DNA of 64,000 nt, taken from assembly GCA_035048485.1 (NCBI GenBank), contig CM068581.1, positions 5,026,430 through 5,090,429 of the forward strand. The letters run 5' to 3'. Positions 48,823 through 61,500 of this stretch are shown one piece after another (within the stretch, counting starts at the first letter, position 1; the number at the start of each line of letters is the position of its first letter). The position numbers were made by a program, and so were the translations under genes. The notes below the pieces were generated by a model. The model was not told the DNA's origin and searched no databases. It saw nothing but the letters and a program-made list of their open reading frames with translations. This stretch comes from Pteria penguin. Its lineage: Eukaryota > Mollusca > Bivalvia > Pterioida > Pteriidae.

Positions 48823-48827
48823 CCGCA

Positions 48828-51800
48828 GCCACACTAATCGGAAGAAAACAATCCCGTGTAATGTTCTATTGGTGTGTCTACCCAGAACAAGATTCTTATC
48901 TATTCAGATTATTTTGTAATCGTATTAAAGACGTGCATGCCATGTCTTTTATGTTTTATTTCAAACCTGATAACAAATATTAATGATATATTTTTAATTT
49001 ACAAACCGGATACAACCTATCAAAGTACACTCTAGTGACATAAAAAGAAGTCTCATATCTATAGGAATGAAAAATGGACATGAACACAGAAAAAACCCAT
49101 TATCTAACAAGGTAGATAACAGGATGGACCTTGGACACTGCTTCTATTTCAATAAAACAATATTCATTCATTAATTAATTTACATCAAATTAAACACATG
49201 TAAAAATATACCGGATTGAGCAACATGCTTTAAACTTTCCGTAAAAAGGCCAGTGACAACATGAAATGGCCGACAGTTTTAGTTATATATATATCACTGT
49301 TTAAACCGTTATAACGGAACCCAACTTGGTAGAATGTAGTTAAAGTAAAACAAAATAGAGAAATATTTTTTCTGTTTCGCACAATATAAATGTAAGAGGT
49401 GTTCAAGGATTTCATGTTAGTCTCCTACCGGCTTACTGAAGAGAACTTTAAGTTTCCTTTTCGTTAGTATGTCCGTACATCTGTCAGTAAGCTGCTCCGC
49501 TCCGAAATAAAACCCGCTGTGGGTGGATTTCTATCAAACTTTGCACAAATGCTTCTTACGACCCAATGTATGTCATGGCCATTGACAAAGTTCGTATGTC
49601 TTATTTAAAGGTCACTAGCTAACCGTTGCCAATTTTCTATTCCGTTTTAATCAAACTTTGCATAAATGCTCCTTACGACCCTAAGGTGTGTCGTGACCTT
49701 GACCCTCAGTCATACCTCATATTTCAAGGTTACCAGCGAAATATATTCCATGCTTGTAAAATATCATTTTACAGTACTTTTGTTTGCACTTTATGATCAC
49801 GATTCAGTATTAAATGAAAGGACTATATTACAACCGTAGATTATAAGAATTTTGCTGAAAAGAAATGATATTGCAGTGACACATCCTTCGGGCCATGGGC
49901 TGCTGATATAAAGTATTTATATATTTATTTCGACAGTAATATACATGTTCTCTTTACAGCTGATAATTCGTGTATTATAAGTTTTGACGAGAAACTTATA
50001 TTATTAACGTGATGCATATATAAATAAATGATATCAGTGGCCTGTGTAAGTTTTATTAACATCTGCTTAGTTAATAAAGATTTCATATGTGACATGCGCA
50101 CTTTACTTTTTAAAACCTCTTAAATGATACAATAGTCAATAATCATGTCAACTTAACCGGGACCTTTATGCAAGCTTCGATAAGTTTCTCATCTGTCAGA
50201 GTGTTGGTATGGAAAAGTTTTGTTTTAGCGATATTCTCAGATTTTTTTTAAGTAATCGAAGATATCACAAAATTCGCAATTTTGTAAGAGATGGTTTATA
50301 TAGTTGAGGTGTAATCATACAAGATAGTAGATAGTTACACACCATTACCTTCAATTTATAACACAATTTCCATGTGACAATTTTAACGGGGTCAGTAAAG
50401 TGTGTTACATTCTCATTATAAAGGATGTCGTAGAATTGTCAATTTGCAACCTTGATGTTACAGCAGCTTCATTTCTATCTGTTCTGATTGCTCATTTAAG
50501 CTGTACATGTATTTGACTTGATATTTATGCTCTGTTTATAACACATTGACTTTCGTATTTCGGTATGTTTGACACAAATAATATGTGCGTTTGCTGCCTA
50601 TACATTAAACATGAATTTCTTCTTACGTTTTATTTGTTGTTTCTTTTATTACGCCCGTTTTCAGACAGAGGTGTAATATAATGGCGTTTTCCATCCGGCG
50701 TCTGTCCACTATTGTTTGTCCGGGCCATAACTTTTACCACTTGCATGAATTTGAATAATATTTCACAGAATTGTTGTCCAAGGCCCAAGGGTGTGTCATG
50801 AAAATGAACCAAGGACAAGGTCACAAAATCGTTAGGGACAACACATCTAAAACAGTAGAGTATCGATGAAACAAATATTTCTATTTGATACTACGCTTCG
50901 TGTGAAAAGTCTATGACATCTCGTCTTGAGAAACTTGTTGATCCTTGTTCTCTATATGGAAGGGATAATTTATAAATTTTTAATGTGTGTCCTTTGATTG
51001 TGTTACTATTACGGTGAGTGGGAAGGTGGCGCCCGTAAACCGGTTAACTACACCAATTGAGTGACGTTTGTTACTTTAATTGACCGTCTTAAGTCGGTAT
51101 CGTAGCTGCAGTACAATCGAATATTTTTATGTCATTTTCTGTGTTTTACTATGATCATGTTCATGTGCATGCATTTGGTGATTTGTGTAATACAACTTGG
51201 TCGGATGTCTTCTGTTTTCTCTTTTATTGTCTCCCGCTTTTCGGTAGGAGTTGGAGGGGACGCATTAAAACTCGTTACAAACTCCGTTACAAAAATTTTA
51301 ACTTTTGAACCGCAAGCTATAGAGTTTTCACATTTTAAAAACAGATTACACACAACCAACGCTTTCATTTTGGATCTTGACTTAGATATTTCACATACTT
51401 TTCAAACATTAACCTTGCAAACAGGGGACCTCGATTTTCTGAATTTGTTTGTTTTAGTTAAATTTAAAATCCATATAGTAGCGTAACTACCTTTAAAATG
51501 TCAATCCATATCAGTCAGTCTGTCCATCAATATGAAAGTAAAAAAAAACATCACCGTTAAATGGTAGCGAAAACTCGATCATATTTTAAAGATAATATTA
51601 CCTACTTTAGAATTAAAAAAACCCAATAATAATAATAATTAAAAACCATCAAGCCAACCGACTCTCAGGACCTCCAGTCCTTTGATTTAGATATTATTTT
51701 TACATACATTGTCTTGTTTGTTCCGTGAAGAGAAAATTCTTAAAGTGCATTAGAACCTTTTCTCGATTTCAACAAGGTATAGATTTGTAATTACTGAATG

Positions 51801-52440
51801 ATGGTCATATAAACCACTTCCTGTCCAACTATTTGCCGCACGCTTTCCACACTGAGTCTATTTACCACTCCATATTATGGCCCCTATAGTGAGAACCATC
51901 AATAAATCTATATACCTTCACCAGCTAATATCTGCTTTGTCAATAGTTTTAAAACACTGGTTGCAATTGTCATCGATTTTGATTGGGAAAGGTGAAAACG
52001 ACGACATTTCAAGCCATGAAAAGATTAGTTGCTTTGAGCCTAAGTGGAAATGATTTTCCTTGTCTTATCTGTCCGGGTCCAGTATTCATGTACATGTTAC
52101 ATGAGCAATATATATTGTGTGGGATGAATTCATTGACTAAACGTCTCCTATGAAGCCGTAAATAAAGTTTTTAATTTAGACGTATCTTTAACTAGATCCG
52201 TGAGCAATGGCTCGTGTCATTTAAGCAGGGGATATTTAAATTGATTCCTACATATACTTGTCCAAGACATGGTCCTAAGTCGATTATGAGCAGTAGATGT
52301 TTTACCTCTCATACCAATCGGGATTTAAAATGCATTGTAATACGGGAACTTAAGTAAAACTAGATGCTTGACTATTAGGATCAGAGGATTTTTTATGATT
52401 TGGATTTACAAATGACATCGCAAAAGAGACGATATAGCTC
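48828..52440. other. intergenic sequence with old interspersed repeats
   Basis: At 49505-49720 a segment of about 110 bp is present twice (TCAAACTTTGCACAAATGCT / TCAAACTTTGCATAAATGCT, each followed by TACGACCC). A GTCTGTCCACTATTGTTTGT stretch near 50700-50830 has the same style. These look like decayed mobile elements common in molluscs. No gene found. Confidence 0.5.
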
Positions 52441-52455
52441 AAATGACAAGTGAGA

Positions 52456-52506
52456 CACGTGTGATTGACGTAAGACAGTTACATCAGTGAAAGAGAACTG
52501 ACGTCA
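52456..52506 (+). promoter_or_regulatory. CACGTG and CRE-like sites at the SDR start
   Basis: CACGTG at 52456-52461, TGACGTAA at 52466-52473 and a perfect CRE palindrome TGACGTCA at 52499-52506. The final A of the last site is the A of the start codon. Function is inference, since such 6-8 bp words also arise by chance. Confidence 0.4.
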
Positions 52507-52581
52507 TGGGAAACAAACCGAGCATTCCGGTAGTCAGGCTTCCAAGACATTATGTTGCCATAGTAACGGGTGCAAATAGTG
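52506..52581 (+). CDS. SDR exon 1
   Basis: ATG to AGT|G, donor G|GTGAGT, phase 1. Encodes residues 1-26, ending inside the glycine-rich cofactor loop. Confidence 0.88.
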
Positions 52582-55500
52582 GTGAGTAGTATCGTATGCT
52601 CCAGATTTACTTCTATCTACTGTCACCAGAGAACGAAACTTTTCTTGCTTCTATAAATGATTTGCACTTCAGTGTATACAGAGTTGACAGTATTGATTGA
52701 ATGCTGATAGAATACAGAGGCCGTATAAATAATCTTTGTTGTCATTATATTTTATATATTTTTTGTTTTGTTTACGTTATCCTTTATCCCTATACACCTT
52801 TCCATAACGAATATAATGACTTAAGACACACACAGTATATGTATGTTTAAACAGGTACCTAAAATTCTGGATCCCTGAATGCACACGTATTTTTACGGCT
52901 ATCATTCTATATACACACGTGTTAAGATTGTTTTAGAAGAGTAACGCTCTGACACGACGGCAAAGTGATTTTGTAACGCTCTGACACGACGGCAAAGTGA
53001 TTTTGTAAAGCTCCGACACGACGGCAAAGTGATTCTGTAACGCTCCGACGGCAAAGTGATTCTGTAACGCTCCGACACGACGGCAAAGTGATTTTGTAAC
53101 GAGTCCTTTCCTTACAGGAGGTTTACATTCTGATGGGCGTTGTATTTTTGTGGATTTGGTGTTCCTGTGCGTGTCTACCACATGATAGATTTTGTGTATA
53201 CAGTTAATGTGTCCGATACGTGACTCATGTGCTTTCTACTCTATATATGTCATCTTTGTTTTGGTATATTCACATAGATAAATTGCTCTTTACATTAAAT
53301 GGTGTTAACAAGTAATAGTTAACTGGTATCCTTAACTAGAATTACTTTATATTTAGAATTTAAACGCCTTAATTGCCAGGGTCCAGGACAAATATTACTT
53401 TACGTTTGTTGAGGCGTGACGACCGGTAGACAAACAAGCATTCGATACTTGGTGGAAGAATCTGTATGTACTATTCTTTTAACCAATAAAATGGTTACAA
53501 TAATAAACCAAAAATACAACAAGTAGATGGCATGGAGTTTCGCAACCTGTTGTCTATAGAGCTTTTGTGTACATTTACCCCCATAGAAGGGAGGCCATAG
53601 AATCTGGCGATAAAGCCATAACGAATACAGGTTATTTAAATCCTTTTGTATAGGTGTTTAGATCATACATGTTGTTTCTTCTCATTCTAAAATTTGACGC
53701 TCTTGAAAGTTTGAATAAATAGAACCATCATTTATAAGAAGTGATATACAAATTAAAAGCGCATGATTTTTAAAATGTCTAATAACAAATAAGGTATCAA
53801 TGTCTTCCCGATCACATTCCTTGCACTTATTGTGGTCTGGTCCCAATAGTTTATTATTATTCCAGTGTTTATTGAAGACTGCTCCCGATAGGTTATCATT
53901 ATTCCAGTGTTTATTGAGGACTACTCCAGATAGGTTATCATTATTCCAGTGTTTATTGAGGTCTGGTCCCGATGGGTTATCATTATTCCAGTGTTTATTG
54001 AGGACTACTCCCGATAGGTTATCATTATTCCAGTGTTTATTGAGGACTACTCCCGATAGGTTATCATTATTCCAGTGTTTATTGAGGGCTACTCCCGATA
54101 GGTATCATTATTCCAGTGTTTATTGAGAACTACTCCCGATAGATTATCATTATTCCATTGTTTATTCAGGACTGCTACTGAGAGGTTATCATTATTCCAT
54201 TGTTTATTGAGGACTTCTTCTGACACGGTATCATTATTCAATTGTTTATTGAGGACTGCTACCGATAGGTTATCATTATTCCAGTGTTTATTGAGGACTA
54301 CTTACGATAGGTTATCATTATTTCAGTGTTTCTTGAGGACTGCTCCCGATAGGTTATCATTATTCCAGTGTTTACTGAGGACTGCTACTGATCAGTCATC
54401 ATTATTCCAGTGTTAATTGAGGACTGCTGCTGATAGGTTATCATTATTCCAGTGTTTATTGAGGACTACTTCTGATATGTTATCATTATTCCAGTGTTTA
54501 TTGAGGACTGGTCCCGATAGGTTATCATTATTCCATTGTTTGTTGAGGACTGGTCCCGATAGGTTATCATTATTCCAGTGTTTATTGAGGACTACTCCAG
54601 ATACGGTATCATTATTCAATTGTTTATTGAGGACTGCTACCGATAGGTTATCATTATTCCAGTGTTTATTGAGGACTGGTCCCGATAGGTTATCATTATT
54701 CCAGTGTTTATTGAGGACTGGCCCCGATAGGTTATCATTATTACAGTGTTTATTGAGGACTACTCCAGATAGGTATCATAATTGCAGTGTTTACTGAGGA
54801 CTACCCCCGATAGGTTATCATTATTCCATTGTTTGTTGAGGACTGGTCCCGATAGGTTATCATTATTCCAGTGTTTATTGAGGACTACTCCAGATATGTA
54901 TCATAATTGCAGTGTTTACTGAGGACTACCCCCGATAGGTTATCATTATTCCAGTGTTTATTGAGGACTGCCCCCGATAGGTTATCATTATTACAGTGTT
55001 TATTGAGGACTACTCCAGATAGGTATCATAATTGCAGTGTTTACTGAGGACTACCCCCGATAGGTTATCATTATTCCATTGTTTGTTGAGGACTGGTCCT
55101 GATAGGTTATCATTATTCCAGTGTTTATTGAGGACTACTCCAGATATATATCATAATTGCAGTGTTTACTGAGGACTACCCCCGATAGGTTATCATTATT
55201 CCAGTGTTTGTTGAGGACTGGTCCCGATAGGTTATCATTATTCCAGTGTTTATTGAGGACTGGTCCTGATAGGGTATTATTATTCCAGTGTTTATTGAGG
55301 ACTGGCCCCGATAGGTTATCATTATTACAGTGTTTATTGAGGACTACTCCAGATAGGTATCATAATTGCAGTGTTTACTGAGGACTACCCCCGATAGGTT
55401 ATCATTATTCCATTGTTTGTTGAGGACTGGTCCTGATAGGTTATCATTATTCCAGTGTTTATTGAGGACTACTCCAGATATATATCATAATTGCAGTGTT

Positions 55501-58500
55501 TACTGAGGACTACCCCCGATAGGTTATCATTATTCCAGTGTTTGTTGAGGACTGGTCCCGATAGGTTATCATTATTCCAGTGTTTATTGAGGACTACTCC
55601 CGATAGGTTATCATTATTCCAGTGTTTAAAGAGGTCTGGTCCCGATGGGATATCATTATTCCAGTGTTTATTGAGGACTACTCACGATAGGTTATCATTA
55701 TTCCAGTGTTTATTGAGGACTACTCCCGATAGGTTATCATTATTCCAGTGTTCATTGAGGGCTACTCCCGATAGGTATCATTATTCCAGTGTTTATTGAG
55801 AACTACTCCCGATAGATTATCATTATTCCATTGTTTATTCAGGACTGCTACTGAGAGGTTATCATTATTCCATTGTTTATTGAGGACTTCTTCTGATACG
55901 GTATCATTATTCAATTGTTTATTGAGGACTGCTACTGAGAGGTTATTGTTATTCCAGTGTTTATTGAGGACTTCTCCCGATAGGTTATCATTATTTCAGT
56001 GTTTCTTGAGGACTGGTCCCGATAGGTTATCATTATTCCAGTGTTTACTGAGGACTGCTACTGATAGGTTATCATTATTCCAGTGTTTATTGAGGACTGG
56101 TCCTGATAGGGTATCATTATTCCAGTGTTTATTGAGGACTGGTCCCGATAGGTTATCATTATTCCAGTGTTTATTGAGGACTGGTCCCGATAGGTTATCA
56201 TTATTCCAGTGTTTATTGAGGACTACTCTAGATAGGTATCATAATTGCAGTGTTTACTGAGGACTACCCCCGATAGGTTATCATTATTCCAGTGTTTGTT
56301 GAGGACTGGTCCCGATAGGTTATCATTATTCCAGTGTTTATTGAGGACTGCTCCTGATAGGGTATCATTATTCCAGTGTTTATTGAGGACTGCTTCCGAT
56401 AGGTTATCATTATTCCAGTGTTATTGAGGACTACTCCCGATAGGTATCATTATTCCAGTGTTTATTGAGGACTACTCCCAATAGATTATCATTATTCCAG
56501 TGTTTATTGAGGACTACTCCTGATAGGTTATCATTATTCCAGTGTATATTGAGGTCTGGTCCCGATAGTTTATCATTATTCCAGTGTTTATTGAGGACTG
56601 CTACCGATAGGTTATCATTATTCCAGTGTTTACTGAGAACTACTCCCGATAGGTTATCATTATTCCAGTGTTTATTGAGGACTACTTCCGGTAGATTATC
56701 ATTATTCCAGTGTTTGAGGTATCAGTGCAAAATAACATGCATTTAGCTGTGTATTGGAAGTACATACAATTATCACCCTATATACCCGCAGTATAGACAC
56801 GTGACTCTGAGTAAGAGGCCTGGTGACAACATTAGACCGTCTGACTCTGTTAGTGTCAACATTAGACCGTTGGATTCAGTTTGTTTCTGTCAACATGAGA
56901 CCGTTTGACTCTGTTAGTGTCAACATTAGACCGTCTGACTCTGTTAGTATCAACATTACACCGTCTGACTCTGTTAGTGTCAACATTAGACCGTCTGACT
57001 CTGTCAGTGTAAATATTAGACCGTCTGACTCTGTTAGTGTCAACTTTAGAGCATTTGACTCTGTTAGTGTCAACATCAGACCCTCTGTCTCTGTTAGTGT
57101 CAATATTAGACTGTCTGATTCTGTTAGTGTCAACATTAGACCGTCTGACTCTGTTAGTGTCAACATTAGACCGTCTGACTCTGTTAGTGTCAACATTAGA
57201 GCATTTGACTCTGTTAGTGTCAACATCAGACCCTCTGTCTCTGTTAGTGTCAATATTAGACTGTCTGACTCTGTTAGTGTCAACATTAGACCGTCTGATT
57301 CTGTTAGTGTCAACATAAGACCGTCTGACTCTGTTAGTGTCAACATTTGATCGTCATCACTCTGATAGTGTCAACATTAGCCCGTCTGATTCTGTTAACG
57401 TCAACATTAGACCGCCTGATTCAGTTTGTTAGTGTCAACATTAGACCGTCTGATTCTGTTAGTGTCAACATTAGACCGTCTGATTCTGTTAAAGTAAATA
57501 TTACACCGTCTGACTCTGTTAGTGTCAACATAAGACCGTCTGACTCAGTTTGTTAGTATTAACATTACACCGTCAGACTCTGTTAGTGTTAACATTAGAC
57601 TGTCTGACTCAGTTTGTTAGTGTCAACATTAGACCGTCTGACTATGTTAGTGTCAATATTAGACTGTCTGACTCTGTTAGTGTCAATATTAGACCGTCTG
57701 GCTCTGTTAGTGTCAACATTAGACCTTCTGACTCTGTTAGTGTCAATATTAGACCGTTTGGCTCAGTTTGTTAGCATCAACACTAGACCGTCTGACTCTG
57801 TTAGTGTCAACATTAGACGGTTTGATTCTGTTAGTGTCAATATTAGACCGTTTGATTCTGTTAGTGTCAACATTAGACCGTCTGATTCTGTTAGTGTCAA
57901 CATTAGACCGTCTGACTTGGAATACGACAACATTTTCTCTGTAAATAGTATGTCAGACATACTGCTCACAGAGAAACTTTGAACTCATTCTTAGAATTAG
58001 GACACACGCTGTTATAGGTCTAAAGTCTCACACTTAGACTTAAGTTTCTTTGTGAATAGGCCTACTGATTGTTAGTGTCAACATTGGGCAGTCTATCTAA
58101 GTTTGCGAGTGTCAACATTGGTTTAGATTGCTAGTGTCAACAGTGAACGTGTAGCTTATTTTGCTAGTGTCAACGTCGGGCTGTTTAGATAATTTTGCTA
58201 GTGTCAACATTGGATCGTCTACCACACTAGCTTAAATTGCTAGTATCATAGCTGGGCCGGGTATAATTTATTTTAGTAGACTTAGTTTCGCTTTGCTTTG
58301 GTGTGCTAGCGCTGCTCAAGGTCGATTTAGTTAGGTAATCATTTTTCGCTTGCTTTTGCTTTAGTTAAGGGTAATAATATTTCGGATTGATTAACCTTCT
58401 GTCGTCTTATTTACCTACATGTAGTATTCTAGTTATTTCTATAGTTTCCACTCCGGTTCCGACAGGGAAGCACGAAGTTATTATTCTCTTAAACGTCTTG

Positions 58501-61500
58501 TTTAATCGAGTATCTAGAGCACTTTCAAATCCCAAAGTATGCATATGTTTGATAAAATCTTGTTCACATAGTATAAAACAGTGAAGCATTATCTAAATTT
58601 GGGTATTTAGGATTCGAACCTGCACCGTACACCAATTAACGAATTATCACTACATCAATTCTGCCTCTGCTTCTCCAACAGAGGGTAACATTGCATTATT
58701 TGATGTGTTAATAAACCCTTTACCAATCACTTAATACCTTTCATTAGATATTCACGTGTTCTCGGTATTCTTTCATTGTGTCCTTTCACAATACTGTTCA
58801 CAGATACCACACCGAGTTCATGTAATGAAAATTCAGAATTACTATTCTCTCAATCTTTCACAGGAAAGGTTGCGTATAATTGGCCCTTTTAAATATTTAT
58901 TGATATTTTATTATTCCTTATTATGTTCCCTGGAGAACACAGTTTATAACTGTAGATAAAACTTTCAGACTTTATACGTATTTTAGGGATTGGTTATGAG
59001 ACTTCCAAGTTTATCGCCATGATGGGTGCCCATGTCATACTGGCTTGTCGAGATGAACTCAAAGCTAAAGAGGTAAATTTAATATAAACATGTATATTTA
59101 CATTTAATACTAAAAGGTGAACAAATGAAAATACTTTTTATATCATGAACTTCTTGTGTTTTTATACAAATCAAACTGGTCCTCTATGTATATGTTGAGT
59201 GTTTCCAAGTCAAGCTTAGGAGTTATTGATAATGTATGCAGTAATTTATCTTTATCATACGAAATCAGTACGTAACGTCTCAGTACAACGAACGTCTCAA
59301 TATATCAGTACGTGATGTCTCAGTACTACGCAACGTCTCAGTACATCACTACGTGACGTCTCAGTACCACATGATGTATCAGTACATCACTACGTGATAT
59401 CTCAGTACTACGTGACGTCTCAGTACTTCACTACATGACTTCTCAGTACTACATGATGTAACAGTACATCACTACGTGAGGTCTCAGTACTACGTGACGT
59501 CTCAGTACATCATTATGTAATGTCTCAGTACATCACTACGTGACATCTCAGTACTACGCGACTTCTCAGTACATCACTACGTGACATTTCAGTACTACGT
59601 GATGTCTCACTACGTCACTACGTGACATCTCAGTACTACGTGACGTCTCAGTACTACGTGACGTCTCAGTATGTCACTTCGAGATGTCTCAGTACATCAC
59701 TTCCCCAGGTATCAGTACATCACTACGTGATGTCTCAGTACTACGCAGAGTCTCAGTATATCACTACATGACGTACTTATTACGTTATAAACGTGTAGTT
59801 ATTCTAGATGTGTTGGTATTTGAACATTTTAGGCAATGAAGAAAATGGATGAAGAATTTCAGATAGAGAAAGAAGCAGGCGCTCAGAACATCATCAGTGA
59901 CGATCATCTGAGCTTGGAGTTCATGAAGCTTGATTTATCCTCATTAAAGTCCACTAAGTCTTTTATAGAGGCATTTATGGCGTCTGGTCGTAAACTACAT
60001 CTTTTGATCTGTAATGCCGGCACTCATTCCCACCACAAAGGTAAGACAAAGTCAAGATTACGAGCTGAAGGGATATAACATACTGACGGAAACCAACGGG
60101 GTGAACATAATGACAATAGATTCTCCTAACTATGTGATACTAGTTTAATTCTGCTTCACTTCTCTGATAACTTCAGTAACAGATTTGGGGCTATCGGTGA
60201 GTATCTCCAGTATAATTAGCGTTCCCGATGAGTGCTATCGGTGAGTAATCCCAGTATAATTGGTGCTACCTGTGAGTATCTCCAGTATAACTGGTGCTAC
60301 CGGTGAGTATCTCCAGTATAATTGGGGTTACCTTTGAGTATCTCCAGTATAATCGGTGCTACCGGTGAGTATCTCCAATATGAGTGGTGCTACCGGTGAG
60401 TATCTCCAGTATGAGTGGTGCTACCGGTGAGTATCTCCAGTATAATCGGTTCTACCGGTGAGTAACTCCAGTATAATTGGTGCTACCGGTGAGTATCGCC
60501 AGTATGATTGGTGCTACTGGTGAATATCACCAGTATAATTGGTGCTACCTGTGAGTATCTCCAGTATAATCGGTGCTACCGGTGAGTGTCTCCAGTATAA
60601 TTGGTGCTACCGGTGAGTATCGCCAGTATGATTGGTGCTACTGGTGAATATCACCAGTATAATTGGTGCTACCTGTGAGTATCTCCAGTATAATTGGTGC
60701 TACCGGTGAGTGTCTCCAGTATAATTGGTGCTACCGGTGAGTATCTCCAGTATAATTGGTGCTACCGGTGAGTATCTCCAGTATAATTGGTGTACCGGTA
60801 ATTACAACAAGTATTATTGGTGCTACTGGTATTTATTTCCAACATAATTGGTGTTACTGGTATTTATTTCCAGTATAATTGGTGCTACCGGTGAGTATCT
60901 CCGGTATAATTGGTGCTACCGGTGAGTATCTCCAGTATGATTGGTGCTACCGGTGAGTATCTCCAGTATGATTGGTGCTACCGGTGATCACTCCAGTTTA
61001 ATTGGTGCTGCCGGTGATTGTCTCCAGTATAATTGGGGTTACCGTTGAGTATCTCCAGTATAGTTGGTGCTACCGGTGAGTATCTCCAGTATAGTTGGTG
61101 CTACCGGTGTCATACTAATCTAGACTGTGAGCATATTTTAGCTTTAGTTAAGCATCGATTAACAGATATTTGTTATCAGTCTATCATGTCAGAAATAAAT
61201 ACATCATCAAAATGTCATATATATAAACACTTAGTTGACCATGTTTCTTTGCAGTCGTATTTGTCAAAACCAATCTATAATCAATACAAGAAGCTTATAT
61301 GTAAACTCCGTCTTTCATCTCATTGTTTGTGTATCGAAACTGGTCGTTATAAAAATGTACCTTTAGAAAGACGTATATGTCCTCTATGTAAATTGGACAT
61401 AGAAGATGAATTTCATTTTATGTTAAAATGTCCCGCTTATTATAACTTAAGAATTAAATTTTTGAAACCTTACTATTTTCGAAAACCCTCCGTCTTTAAA

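Noticed and set aside
53800..57982. Plus-strand frames with LLRTTPDRLSLFQC and SVNIRPSDSV repeats
   Set aside because: Off-length units break the frames repeatedly, and they lie in the intron of the SDR gene.
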